DNA of 64,000 nucleotides from Symbiodinium kawagutii (lineage: Eukaryota > Sar > Dinophyceae > Suessiales > Symbiodiniaceae), in contig VSDK01002218.1 of the NCBI GenBank assembly GCA_009767595.1, positions 196,400 through 260,399 of the forward strand, written 5' to 3'. The translations under genes and the position numbers were made by a program. The notes under the pieces are model-generated. The model saw nothing but the letters and a program-made list of their open reading frames with translations. It was not told the origin of the DNA and did no database searches. Shown here piece by piece: positions 34,891-47,995 of this stretch (position 1 is the first letter of the stretch; each line of letters starts with the position of its first letter).

Positions 34891-35523
34891 GGAGATGTTG
34901 CGGTCATTCTGTTTTCATTCTTAAACTTTTGTTTGATCGTTTCAGTTTTGTTTACGAAGCAGCGTGAGTCTTCATTATAGGTCCAGTTTCTACGCCTATG
35001 TCAGCAGAGAATCGCTGTCTGTGAACAAAACAAACAAATGACACTTGCGGATAAAAATTGAACATGATTCCGCACGCTGCCTCGAAGGCTGCTCCTGGTG
35101 AAGGGCAGGCGTACACCTCGTCGAGGTGCAGTCAGTTCTGGTTGCTTGTGATCCAAAGGGCCATGTCGAGCCATCCCTTGATCAGCCTTGATGCATGACA
35201 TGTGGGGGCATGTACCGGCAATACTAACACAATTGCATGCTTGCGTCATGCTTACTCACCAACTTGACTCCCGCAATCCCAACCTACAAACTACGGATCT
35301 ATGTATACCTATTCCATCCTATTCTACACCTATGTTGCCTCATGATATTACGAACCTACGGCCTCCCAACATGCCCATACCCGGGCCTTCCGCTATGACT
35401 CAACTGACACCAGCTCCTACCCCTTGAGCCTCGTAGAGGGTCGTGCCCGGTGGCGTCTTGAGCATACGCTGCAATGCCCTGAGCAAAGGTGGATGAGTTG
35501 CAGCTTAGAATTGCTTCTCGGCA

Positions 35524-35640
35524 TGGTGGTTTCTCAAACTGGGGGTAGCCCCAAATCATCCACTATGAGCCGTTTATGAACCATTTATACGAACAAACCA
35601 GCCATTTTCGTGGTCCCCATTGGCTTGAGAAACCCCCACG
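35524..35640. mobile_element. TIR element family B, copy B2
   Basis: About 117 bp with ends TGGTGGTTTCTCAAACTGGG and TTGGCTTGAGAAACCCCCAC, and internal CCCCAAATCATCC. No coding capacity. Confidence 0.7.
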
Positions 35641-36147
35641 TGCAGTTGGGAAAGGTTTAGAGTTGGTCCCATGGAGTCATCAAGGCCTTTCTGCTATTTG
35701 TTTATAGAGCTCATATATGAGCGCACCTGAACAGCACCTACTCAAACACACATTACAGGACAACCCATTTTGGATCACGAGTCTATGCAAAGCAAATTTG
35801 CAAACAGCATAAGTGCCAACATGTAGCAAAACTTAGCAAACTAGCTGATTAATCTCGCAGTGTTGTGGCAGTAATAGACCTCAAGCACACATACCGTCTA
35901 ACTACATCTAACTACTTCATCAATCATGTGCAAACTTCAATGTGCTCATCATTGAAAAGGGATCTTAAGATCCAACCCTTTGGTCAAATGAAACATCTAA
36001 TGGGCTCTGTGATCAAAGAACATATAAGCAATTCCAAGATTTTCGAAGTTCGTGGGTGGCAGCAACGAAAGAATATGTTTCACTAGCTGTTATACTATAC
36101 AGCTTGAATGCTGAACCCATACCCAACCATGGCTTTGGGCTTGCAAC

Positions 36148-39000
36148 CTGCCCCAAGAAAAATGTCCACTGGGAGTTCCCGCGGTGCTGCTTCGCCATTG
36201 GCGAAGGAGCGACGTGGTGCGAATGGAGCCTAAGAGGGGAGAAACATCGTGTCCACGCCACCCATGGAACATGGACCATGTTCTTCAAATTTCTTCAAGA
36301 TGTTTTGGGCATCAACCAGAGCCCCCGACGATTTCTGATCTGAAAAGATTTGGTCCAGCTGTCCGTCGTGGTGACCGAAAGAGGGAAGCCAGCTGCTGTT
36401 TGCCTTGTTAGGAAATCTTATTCAAACCATGTGGCGCCCAAACACGTTGGGACTATTAAGAGGACCGCGACTTGGGTCGAAATCCGGCGGGCATGACCTT
36501 CTCTTCTTGTATGCGCTAAATGTCCTCCAATCTTTGAAATTGCGCGGCTGCGTGGGAATTGTTGCTTTCAGACCTTGAATTGAATGTACTGTGTGTTCTA
36601 TCTATTCCCCTCACTTTAAAACGGGTTGGGGCAAGCACCACTTGGTGAGCTCCCCGTGCCCTGTTGGCAAAAAACCTCCAGGGATCAAACAAATACGGTA
36701 CTTTGTTGCACGCCTCTTGTGAAATCTGGCTGTTTCAGGAATTTCACATGCTAAAATGATCTAAGACTGTTATGTACAATGAGGGGATGGAGCGGGGCAG
36801 CAACCCCCAAACAAAACAGCACCCTCTACCATACCCCATCTGACCTTGTTTGGTGAGGAAGTTCAAAAAGGGGAAGGGATCAGTCACTCCCACATGAATA
36901 AAAACACATTGACAGTTGCATGGTTTCAGGGTGGAAGCAAGTCTGGCAAGGTGTCAGTCTGCGGCATAATGGGAGTGAAGACTGCTATCACCACTTTGCG
37001 ATGGCTCAAATGATTGAATCTTGATAATTGCAGAGTATTGTGGCCTCACGATCAAGTAACCACTGTGATTCAACCCCACCTTAGTTTGAGACTTGATGCA
37101 AGAATACCCCAAGACCCAAGCGGGTGCCGAGGGACCATGGGCACATGGCTCACAGGCTGCAGGATCAGAGCCCAAGGACATTCGACGACCTCAGTGTGCT
37201 TTGCGAGTTCTATGGCTGCGATTGTCATAGCCCGATGGTGATCCGTGGTGATCCTGGTGATCCAGCTGTTCTTTTGCTCCTGTTTGCTACAGGTTCTTTG
37301 CTGAAAAAGTTTGGGATAGAGGCTACAGATATGGGATCTTCCGAGAAGATCTGAGACTCTGAGACTGGACATTCAACGATCCAGCTGTTGATCAAATCAA
37401 AAACTTTGGGTAAAACAAGTGGTGTCTCTAAAAATGGGCCTCCCCATGGATAGAACTCACACATCTGGTGGGTTGCTCACAACTACCCATGGTTGGACTC
37501 AACATCTGGACATGCAGGACTATGGGCCATGAGGGAGTTTGCTTCGCAATCGAAAATGAGACTTTGTTTTTGCGGCCTCCGTGTGAAATATTGGGCCCCA
37601 TGGCTCCCCTCTGTGCGCTCACCGGAACAACTCACCCCTCTGAGAGCTTATCAAGCTTGATCCCTCTTCCCAAGAACCAATGCCACTTGAGTCCACCGGT
37701 TGATAATCTACAGTACATGAAAATGAAAGAAAAACATCAGGAAACCAACTCCAAAAAGCATCCCTGGAACATTGCGGGACCCCCAAAGCCTGGCTCCTTG
37801 CCTCACCAAGCCTCAGACTTCACCATTCAGACCTGGCGGCGGAAACCAGTGCTCGTTGCTATGCTCCTTTGAAGTGCTGGAGATGCTGCGCTAGAGGCTA
37901 CATCCATGGTGAAACTTTGCCGCAAAAACGCCAAGGGCTCAACAGTTAATAATGTTACAACATGGTTGAAGTGACGAATCAACCAGAAAATTACGCCGGG
38001 AGATGGGCCAGGCCACCAGAAAATGCAAAGCAACCAATGCAAAATATACCAAAATGATGTGAATTAAATTGAATTAATATCTCAGGAAAAAACAACTTTG
38101 CTTATTTTTAGGGGCCGCTCAGCTCACGAGAAGTCACGACTGTCCATGCTTACAGCCCGCCTCCACGTGTCTCTCGTCCATCCTGACGATAGAAATGATG
38201 GAACATCCGCCGCTCCACATGGCAATCCGGGCTGGTTTCCAAAAGGCCACACAAAGCCCAACACAACCACGATAGAAACGAACACATCCCTGAGCACACT
38301 GGGTTAGTTCGAACCCCGCCAGCTGGGAATGGGCAATGTCTGGGGGTGCTGATGCCAATTTTTTGTGGTGAACCTGCCTATCATTCTGGCAGCCCACTAT
38401 GTGATCACTAAGTGCCAGCCACTTGTCCAAATGCAGCGGCTCCTGTCCCAACGCTGCGAAGGCACTCAAACCGGTGGCATGTGGCCTTTGTGCTGCGGTC
38501 GAGAGGAGATGTTGGGAATGAGCCACGCGCATCTATGCACCATCGTCAACGCACTTCATGTTGGGAATGCCCATCTGAGAGCTGATGATTCCATGTAAGT
38601 CATCCAGTCAGAGTTGCACCACCATCCTAGAGGAACCCACTCACGCTGACGGTACAAATCCTTTTTGGAACTTGGGCAAAGGTTTCTGCCATCTCGCTCA
38701 GCCAAGCCGTTCCTGGAATTGCTGAAGAATCGGGGCCCATCCAAAATCATAAGACTCGCAGCGTCTTTTGAACATGTGGCAGTACCAACTTGACCAACAC
38801 AATTTGCCTAACCAAACTGTCCCAATCAAGCAGAGTGAGCCGACACGCCATCATCAAAAGGAACAATCAAGTGACTTGCAAGCTTTCTGAAGCTCTCGTT
38901 GAGTGCTATTTTTTTGCCAAGGTTCAACATAATGCTGGCAGTCACCGCTACTCCCAAGGACACGCCTTTGACCATTTTCTTGATGGCAACACGATGCCTG
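36148..39000 (-). CDS. multi-exon gene, unknown protein
   Basis: A chain of small exons with good splice sites: about 39020-38900 (HRVAIKKMVKGVSLGVAVTA; CTTTCCAG acceptor), about 38704-38650 (TAWLSEMAETFAQVPKRICT; GTGAGT donor), 38492-38374 (PHATGLSAFAALGQEPLHLD ... HIVGCQNDRQ; GTTCAC donor), about 37919-37837 (DVASSAASPALQRSIATSTG), about 37617-37490 (KNKVSFSIAKQTPSWPIVLH; GTAGTT donor), about 37250-37130 (HRAMTIAAIELAKHTEVVEC), 36339-36277 (SGALVDAQNILKKFEEH; GTCCAT donor) and 36229-36148. Most are under 40 codons. I do not recognise the family, and the group could be more than one gene. Reading frame of the last exon is ambiguous (two open frames). Confidence 0.5.
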
Positions 39001-39099
39001 GAAAGCAAAGCAGGCATCAATGCAATTCGCATCACTTCAGTTGACTTCAATCGTAAAACAGTAAAAAATATCAACGGTACAATTCAATGGTAACCATTG

Positions 39100-40240
39100 A
39101 ACAGAATCAAACCCACAGTGGTGAGTTACCGGCAGCATTTGGGATCTCCACGAGGAAGTGCACCAGTCACTATGCATGAAAAATGATACAATTTGTGTAG
39201 ATCACTATCAGCAAGGGGTGAACCCGAGACGTGGCCACAGTCTCAACTTTGGTATAGATTTGTATCATCATCGGACCTCATGCAACCTGTGACTTTGACT
39301 TGAAGGTTTTAATCAAGAGTTGATTCTAAACCTTGTGGATTGTTCAGACTTCCATCTTGGATGTCCTGTGGTATCCTTGGTTCATGTATTTTTCAATTTT
39401 GCTCTGTTTTTTGTACCTTTTCAATCGGTGCACCGCCCTAGGAATTGCATAGCACAGTCCAGCAAGATTTAACTCCGAAGGTCATCATACTGTGAAGCGT
39501 TGACTCATGAGGGGCCAGTGAGGCACAATTTGATCACACATTCTCCAGTGGTAACACAGCTGTTTTAGTCGGGAAATGTTGGGAATCAAGATGAATCAAC
39601 CACCCATGTATCCGTCACTCCGTTGCGACGCGCAAGGATGGCCTGAACATAGCCATCAAATCAACGTTGACACTCTGATCATCTGCTCCAATGAGACAAA
39701 GCCATCCTCAGTGGACACGTGACTTCTGACATCTTGCATCATTGTCGGGTGGTTCACCGGTACCACCATTCAGGGTCGATGGCCACCACCCAACTGGTGG
39801 AAATTCCGGTTGCACACACACCTACCAGAGCAGCGACGTCAAGCATGAATTAAAGTACATGGGGCGACTATACGATGAATAGGGGATAGCCCGCGGTTAC
39901 ACCCCGGCAATCATCAAACTTTTCCATGTACCAACTACATCACCTACACTATGGTGCAAATCTGGATAAGGATGCAAATGATGGAAGCCTTCCTGGCCTT
40001 GGAAAGTCTTTGCACTTTTGGACTTGAGGGAAAAGTGAAATACCGAGAGGAAAAGCGGCTGCGGCGACAGCTTAATCAGTGTCGGTTGAAGTCGGTTGTA
40101 ACAATCACCCACCTAGCAGGTAGCACGGTTCCCTGTGATGACCAACACGCATTTCCTTGTTGCCCCCATGTGATTTGTGAAATATAGAAGCATCGGGGAC
40201 ATGCCACCAGCACGTTGCTACGGATTTCCAGTCACACTAG
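39100..40240. other. no supported gene
   Basis: Only short frames. A minus frame at 40090-39960 (LIKLSPQPLFLSVFHFSLKS) is open but without clear splice borders. No repeats of note. Confidence 0.4.
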
Positions 40241-40246
40241 CGCCAC

Positions 40247-41371
40247 CTGCGACGAGAAGCGCTTCTGAATGCATGGCAGTTCATCCAGGAAAATGCAGTT
40301 GTCTTCGTCTTCACATAGTGCGATAGCATCCACATCCTGTCACTGCTGAGCCAACAAATTGATAGCAGTTGGGGGATCCAGCGCGGCGAGCGCTAAGTGT
40401 CATGACAATCGAATGAATTGTGTCAACATGTGTCAACCCTTGGTGCGGACATGTGACAAGTACTGAAGCACGTACTTCCGTTGTCCTCAGGAACCTTCAG
40501 CCATCTTTGGTGAGGTGAACTCTATAGAGATCTAAACCCTTGGAGGCTCGGCTCACGGGATATCATCCCCATCTGGGCAATCTGTAACGCGAAAACGTTG
40601 CAACATGACTGGTTGGTACTTCATACGCAATCCAAAAAATATATTAGGTCATTGTACCAGCATGTACCAACTATTCAAGGGGGAAGAGAAACAGACTTGA
40701 AGCCCACACGAGGTGATGAAGGGTGTGGACATGGCTGCTCTACGCCATGGACCCAATTGGTCGGTGACGTTGTCCACTGCATCGCCTCCACCAGGAATTG
40801 AGGAAGGAACTCCTGGCGCAGCAAGTTGTTGATCTCGGCATGCTGAAGTCCACGATCATCGCAGTTTCAAACCACCAGGCGATCAGAATTGCCATCATCT
40901 AAGCAGCTATAAGATAATATAAGTCAGAAACATACGTAGGGTTGCTATCATCAATACAGTCTTTTGCGGGATCCTATGTGCTATCATTTACTTTGGAGAC
41001 TTCGAAAGGAGAAACCTCAAAGTGGGCCACAACATGTTTCAGGCAAACTCTGACTCAAAAAACAACACTGCATCAAGTTTGCCTCGAGATTGACTTGCAC
41101 GCATGGCACTCGCAGCACATGGCCCATCGAGACCTGCAGAAGCAGCAATTCATGACTAACCAAAATCGCTTTTTTGGGCGTGGTGTAAGTGACTAGGTGG
41201 AGAGTTATACCCTGGAAGGGCATACCAAACAACAACAAGGCCTAACCTGGTAGCCCAAAATGTGTTTTCTGAAAATTTGATATTCACTTTCGTGCTGGGA
41301 GTACCTCCGATGAACGTGCCATGTCTATCACTTGATTATCAACCTCAAAGGGTCCAAGATTCGACTCGGAC
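40247..41371 (-). CDS. multi-exon gene, unknown protein
   Basis: Exon 40336-40247 is exactly 30 codons between a TGACAG acceptor and a GTGGCG donor: DVDAIALCEDEDNCIFLDEL, then PCIQKRFSSQ. Upstream, about 40855-40680 reads DRGLQHAEINNLLRQEFLPQ then FLVEAMQWTTSP. About 41141-41076 reads VSMGHVLRVPCVQVNLEANL after a CTTCTGCAG acceptor, and about 41371-41306 reads SESNLGPFEVDNQVIDMARS with a GTACTC donor. No family is recognised; exon linkage is inferred from order and spacing. Confidence 0.45.
40607..40672. mobile_element. TIR element family A, short copy A5
   Basis: ACTGGTTGGTACTT at the left and GTACCAACT at the right form an inverted repeat around AAAATATATTAGGTCA, which resembles the A1/A2 interior. 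Only about 66 bp. Confidence 0.45.
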
Positions 41372-41825
41372 TGCTTGGTACAAACAAAGAAACAATAAGT
41401 AAGCAAAAAATCTTGAACCTTTGGGTACTCAGTGACAATACATGACAAAACCAGACTCAGTTCTTGAAAAAATGCGAACTGACCCACCACCGGCACATTA
41501 TTTTCCATGGGGGTAATATAGTACACGTATCAAACAACCCCTAATTCTTCCGGATGCTTGAAGGATGTTAGACATCGCTCTTTTTTTCCGGGGGTTCATA
41601 TTGCCAAGCATGAGCGTTCCAACTTATGTAATATATCTTCAAGATTCTTCAAGTGTTGATACAGTTAATTATTGTTCCAGGATGTTATAGGCGCACATAT
41701 TCATGTCTATTTGACGCATATTTGTAATCAATTTGACGTGACGTTGGGGCAGATATCTACAAGCACCCAGACCAATATCCCACCCAAGCAAAGCTGCTTG
41801 AACCACTGACCCGGGGCTTCACTAC

Positions 41826-41891
41826 TCAGGGCTTCACCCGCACGGATCGGCGGTGGAAGGGGTCACCGCAGGAATCGAGGAGGACCACGTC
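41826..41891 (-). CDS. candidate C-terminal exon, unknown
   Basis: After a CCTGTACAG acceptor the minus frame reads VDVVLLDSCGDPFHRRSVRV-KP-stop. Only 22 codons, so support is modest. Confidence 0.3.
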   Translation of the reverse strand, partial: DVVLLDSCGDPFHRRSVRVKP

Positions 41892-41974
41892 AACCTGTAC
41901 AGGTAGTGGGAGGGAACTGGTAGCATTCGATATCATTCGATCATCCATAGGGGGGTCAAAGAAAATCTTGTCCG

Positions 41975-42067
41975 CTTGGTGGTTGCATCCCCAATGAAAA
42001 ATATGAATCAACCAATCATTTACTCACACTAGAGAAACCAACAAAGGTTTGAACCGCCAGCCAGTTG
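41975..42067. mobile_element. TIR element family A, copy A4
   Basis: About 93 bp with ends CTTGGTGGTTGCATCCCC and GGTTTGAACCGCCAGCCAG, and internal ATCAACCAATCATTTACT similar to the other A copies. Confidence 0.6.
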
Positions 42068-42341
42068 TGGATGATTGGAGGGCTTCTCATTCCTGTGATT
42101 TCGGCCAACCCAACTTGTGCCAGAACAGCGCCTGTCAATGGCATGCGAAGTGCAAACGAGTTTTGGCAGTGGCCCTGCTACAATATGAGTGATGGCAAAA
42201 AAAATCAATTGTTCACTTGCTTATCCCTCAATATCGGCCTTTCCCCAAAAGCGGTTTTGTGTGATCAGCATTTGAAACCAACACAGTGATCCCGCAACAC
42301 CTCCCAGTTGATCCACCCAAAACTACTGGGGCTCCCTGTGA

Positions 42342-43891
42342 CTAGGCTTCACAAGAGATTTCTTGGATGGCAATGTCATCAACAGTGAACGCTGCCATGG
42401 CACTCCAAAAGCTGCAGCCACTCCTGGGCGGGAGGACTGGGTCATCGACACTGTAGGTCAGCTGCAAACAACACCAGGCTGAACGGCAACGCAAATTGTT
42501 GCATGTCGACCTAAGGAACAACATGCCTGTGATAGAAACGCGGATGAATGACATTTAATTACAGTTACAGTATGACCTTCTGCATTATTTCCAAGCCCGC
42601 ATGTATTGATTGGCTAAGACCGATATGTTTTGCAACTTATGTTTTTTTACACCCTTCGCCCAAACTCGCACAGGTCACTGGGGTTCAGGGTTTTAGGATG
42701 GTTTGTCTTCGGGTTTTGGGGCTTCAGATTCCGGGTTTGGATAGAAACCCTGCACCGTGGGTATCCAGGGCGTATATTCACGACCCCTCCTGGCTCTGAA
42801 CATGTGCTGGAAGATTCCTGATCTTATGAAAGCAGCCAAAGCTATCAGAAAATCGAGACTTCAGCAGCAATTTCCTGAGACATTCCATCACTTTGTGCTT
42901 GCAAAAGCTGGTGCAAGCACGTTTTCGATACCCCGGCATCACGCACGGTGACCTCTACAAAATACTACAGAAACACAAGTGAATTCGGCTCTCCATGACA
43001 CCTCAGCAATCCTATGGGCTCAGCCATCGTGCTTGCTCACCCCCTGGGTTTCTCAACCACTTTAGTCCAAGATGCTGAAAAGAGCTCCCACAGATTCCTG
43101 TGACAGGCAGCTCCGCCAAGAACCAAAGGATGCCATGTGGGGAAGTAGACTCAAGATGGATGCTGAGCATGTTACGCCAATGCTGTCGTTCGGCCCGGTG
43201 AATGGAACAGGACCCAAGGAGAGTCAAAAAGCTTAACTAATTTAACACATTCAACAGAATGCTGCATGTGGCATGCAGTGTTCAATGCAACAAACCCACG
43301 TTTGCTCAAGAATTTTCCAGCAAACTTTGGGCTGCCACCATCACCAAAGGCCTCATCCAACTGCTTCAGTGCAACAGCCCTCAACGGCCCGTCCAGAGGC
43401 AGCAACTCCTGCACTTGGGGCATGGGTCGACCAAATTGGCTATACAATGCCATGGCCCATCATGGCCCCCTTACTCATGTTGCCCCATCTCAAGAACCTT
43501 CATACGAACAGTTCTTGGACGATCCGGATGTAATCGTGCCATACCATTACTGTAATCCTTTGACCGATGATTTAGCATGCAAAAACACCCAAAGACAACT
43601 TTACGTTCTCAAACTTGAAACGGCCCCCAGTTTCCTGACACATCGGTGCTCCTGCCATGGCTTTGCCAGGTGCCGCTTTGCCAAGGCCAAGGCTGCAGAG
43701 GCGTGGCGAGCGGGGATGCCAGTGATGAGTTCCATCAGAGCAGCATCGCCTGGTGGAGCCCATGGCCCCGTTGGCTCCGGAGATGTGTCTTGTGCTATGC
43801 AAGAAACAATCACCTTGTGCAGCGCAACCCCCTGGCTCCCCCTGGCGACTTTTGCTGTGTCTAGCTGCACTTCAGGCAGCGTCATAGACAC
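42342..43891 (-). CDS. multi-exon gene, unknown protein
   Basis: The first visible exon runs from about 43891 to 43650 (ALHKVIVSCIAQDTSPEPTG ... ELITGIPARHASAALALAKR, then HLAKPWQEHRC). A second exon near 43412-43300 follows CAAGTGCAG and reads ELLPLDGPLRAVALKQLDEA then FGDGGSPKFAGKF. A possible third near 43200-43090 reads ERQHWRNMLSIHLESTSPHG. The terminal exon at about 42452-42342 reads SFWSAMAAFTVDDIAIQEIS-CEA-stop. Composition is strongly coding in exons 1, 2 and last. No family is recognised; the terminal VDDIAIQE resembles the end of MAM/lectin-type beta-sandwiches, a weak hint. Confidence 0.5.
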
Positions 43892-44082
43892 CGAAAATGC
43901 TTAAAATTCGCGTCCAAAATTCTCAGTTTCAACTGTTTTCCCAGTCTACTGAGGTTCGCCAGCTTTTGCTGTGCTTGCGAATGCCTGGAACACATCGGCT
44001 CCATGGCACAAAATGGATCAAAACTAACTAGGTTAAATGGGTCACTGGGAAGCTGAAATACTAAGCCTCCATGATGTCAGCT

Positions 44083-47000
44083 CTAAGCCTCCATGATCTC
44101 TGCTGCCAACTGTGCCGCAACCTCACCGCCACCGTTGCAAACATCAAAGACGCAACCCTGGAAGTGATGTTCGAAGCTTTGGAATTGTTGGTCATTGGTT
44201 GGAGGTGCGCCCAAATACTTCCTGCACATCACAATTGCTGCAAGCTTCTCTTCGCCCGCGCAGGTCTTCAAGTCGGGTTTTTCTTCGTCCACTTCGTTCA
44301 AGTAGGATGACGCGGCTTGACTGCCGCCCAATTCTCTCCATGACTTCGATGTCGCGAACTCCTTGTCTGATCTCATCCTCTCTTGCATCCCCTGCAAGAA
44401 ATTTGGAGAGGAGTGGTCCTCACCTGAGCGACTCACAAAGCTTATGCTCGGTTCAAACATGTTGAAACATCCAAACCTCTGACCCAACGCAACTCACAGC
44501 ACCATGATGGCCCAATAGCTTTCGCAAGGAACTGAGTTTGTTGGAAAATTGAGCTATGCTGGGACCTTCAGCCTCACAGAATGCCTACACGCTGGCTTAT
44601 GCCCACCACGTCTTGCTCAAGAAACTTATGCACATCCTACAATTAATAATTAAGATATATACCCCTAAGCCAAACAAAGGTGTTTTGTGCGTGGCTCACC
44701 TTCTTCAGTGTGTCCGCGAGATCCGACCTGGCCCCCGACCAAGTCCATATCCTCTTTTGAAGTCATGGCAATCTTAGCGTTGATGTGATGTCCGGGCCTG
44801 CATCGCACGTAAAGCTCCGCAACCTTCTTGAAGGTCCAATCTGCCCTCTGGGTCAGCAGCTCCACGTACATCTTGGGGTCCTTGGGGGATTGACGCATCC
44901 TGAAGGCAGTCATTTTCTTTCCATCTGCAAAAAGTAGCTCAGGCTCATCCACCCTACTCCACGGTTCCAAGTCGCTACTGCCTGTGCTCAACGTTGTGCG
45001 CCAAAGGCAGTCTTCTGAAGTGAGCTCCACGACCCGGCTCGGTGTGACAGAGCTGTCTACCAGCATCAGGCCTTTGGTGTAGGAGGTGTGGCCTGAGTAG
45101 TGGGCATAGATTTTGAAATCCACGGGAAACTTCTCGTGCAGCAATTCCTGGGAAGGGACCTCTACATCACCCGAGAAGCTCCATAGTAAGAAGGTGCCCT
45201 GTTTCAGCAGCAAGTAGTGCTGCTTGCCGAAGGTGTTGATGTGGGGGTCCCCTCCTACATCTGCAGTTGAGGTGCTGCTCACCTCTTCAAACAGCCGCGA
45301 TGTCGTCGACGTCACCGATGTTGACGACGTCGCTGATGACGATGACGTCGCTGATGACGAGGAAGTCGTCGACGTCGTCGACGTCGTCGACGTTGCTGAT
45401 GACGAGGAAGTCGTCGACGTCGTCGACGTCGCTGATGACGAGGAAGTCGTCGACGTCGTCGACGTCGCTGATGACGAGGAAGTCGTCGACGTCGTCGACG
45501 TCGTCGACGTTGCTGATGACGAGGACGTGGCTGATGACGAGGACGTCGCCGATGATGACGATGTCGACGACTCTGCGTCGGGGCAGCATCTGTACCGGAT
45601 CTTTGCACTGGTGATCTCTCCACCGCTTGGAGTTGGACCAATTGTTACCGACTCCCCTCCTTCATTGGTGCTACCCTGCTGCTACTTGTGAAAGGTTTTG
45701 AAAGGGGGTAAAACTTGAGCATTAAACGGGGTTGAATGGTGAACATTCAGCAGCTAAACGATTGTAACATATCATTGCAACAATATATTTCCGACCATTG
45801 TTGCTGGCAAAGGTTGCAGCGATGTCCTTGGAGGTTGTACGTAGTGCACAGACAACTTTTTGAACTTTCTTCTGCTTCGTCATCGTCCTTCGTACCTCTC
45901 AGGCTCATCTTGATGATCAAATCTCCCAGTTCCGGAACTCAACATTTGAATGGACAAGAGAGTTAGATAAATTTGCCAACTGGACTGACACTTGGCCTCA
46001 AGCCAAAACATTTGGCAGCTTGCAATGGGATTGAAGGTTTTTATATGGTTTTATGCAAATCTTGAAAAACATGAAAATGCTGTCACGAACCCACTACAGT
46101 AGTACCACCCGAGTTCATGAGCACCAACTGTCAACGCTGGAGCCGGCCATGGCTGGCCATGAGCCCAGTGCCTATGGGGTGCTTCGTGAGGGGAAGACCT
46201 GGGACTGACAAGCCCGGCTGATCGTATGCCGGCCTGGCTGATACATGCTAATACCACATCCGAAAAAATCCAAAAGATGTGGGTTTTATCAGCCTCTTCG
46301 GGTGTTCCATGTCTTTCCTTTTCGGATTTTATCAGCCTCTTCGTGGAGTCCCAAGTTTGATGGCTCTCTTCTTTGATCCTCTGAGATTTGCCACCGGTAG
46401 GTCGGCTATGTAAGGCCCGCAGGGCTTGGAAACTTAAGTAGCAAGCCCTCCAGCAAGCGATTGCAGGAACAACTGCGGGAATCCCCAAGATTGTCATGGT
46501 CTTCATGCGTGCCCACCCCAAGCCCATGAAGGTTATCCTATACCTTTTCATATACACACACACACACACTGAGTAAATGCAAAGGTGCATAGGGCGATAT
46601 GATGATGAAATGATTATTTGGTTTGATGAGCTCACTGGGTAAGTCTTAGACGACTGAACTCACAAGACAGCTGTTCAATTCAATTCACGGCTCTTCACTG
46701 GACTTACTTACATCGGCTGTTCAGTTTGATGGCGTAACACGAAAATGATACAGCTTGAGAATAACCAAGACAGGAACATACATATTTTGGTCGTGCATGT
46801 TTTTTGCATGTAATTTTCCTTGCAGAAGGCTAGGCTAGACAAAATACTTTGCGTGTGTTTGATATGCTGTTGAGAGGGTGTGTGTTTTTAAAGGTTCTAC
46901 GTGGAATCGATTTGAATACAAACTTATTACATGCCACTGTAGATGTAGATATTTGGTCACTATCAATCTATCTGTTTCCCGGGAGTCTACCGGTATTTTT

Positions 47001-47640
47001 TTAAAATCTGTTTGATGCGCATAATTGTGATCCGCTCGCATAATTATGCATCAGTCCCTCGGACAAATTACCAAACTATCAAATGAGCAAAGATATATCA
47101 AATTGTTGCTATCAGTTGCTACCTTTATACGCGTTTATACGTTCATGACGTTGAACGTATGACGTGATTCTTCGTTCGTATGTACCGCCTGTGAAGGATA
47201 CGGCCGGAGGTCCGTAGATAAGCCGCGGCCTGTGCCCGGCGCCCTAGGCTGCTAGGCTGGCACCACTTAAACCAGGGTTATATAGTGCTAGTTGCACGTC
47301 TCTTCCGGCTTTCGCCTAGCCTCTGCTTCTGATTGCACTGACTCCAGTCCGTTTGCACGAATGGTTAGACTCAGAAATGTTCAGAACACTTAAATGTCCA
47401 AACAGGCCATATTCTTCTGGCCTCAATCGAACAAAATAAAATGGTTAGAATATTTGAAACATTCTTTGTTTCAAAACAGCTGTATGGCAACATGTCTCGT
47501 ACCACACAAGTGTCTTAGCAACACCTTTTCAACATGCCTAGAGTCACACACTTTTCTGAGCAACCAACCCCCAACATAAAATTTGCATTTTGGATTACCG
47601 CTGCATGCATTTCCAGATGTGTAGCTGGGTTAATGCCTAT

Positions 47641-47683
<43 letters not shown>

Positions 47684-47690
47684 CGATGAC

Positions 47691-47723
<33 letters not shown>

Positions 47724-47808
47724 CATGATAGTGATGATCATGATGATGATGATGATGATCATGATGATGATGATGACGATGATGATGATGATCATGATGG
47801 TGATGATC

Positions 47809-47839
<31 letters not shown>

Positions 47840-47846
47840 CGATGAC

Positions 47847-47879
<33 letters not shown>

Positions 47880-47964
47880 CATGATAGTGATGATCATGAT
47901 GATGATGATGATGATCATGATGATGATGATGACGATGATGATGATGATCATGATGGTGATGATC

Positions 47965-47995
<31 letters not shown>

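Noticed and set aside
45287-45641. Acidic VDDVDDF and Arg-rich frames over the GTC/GAC repeat
   Set aside because: Only the Ser/Thr frame is continuous with recognised protein on both sides.
46051-46635. 194-codon minus frame
   Set aside because: Crosses a CA repeat, has uneven composition and no exon borders; likely intron of the vWD-like gene.
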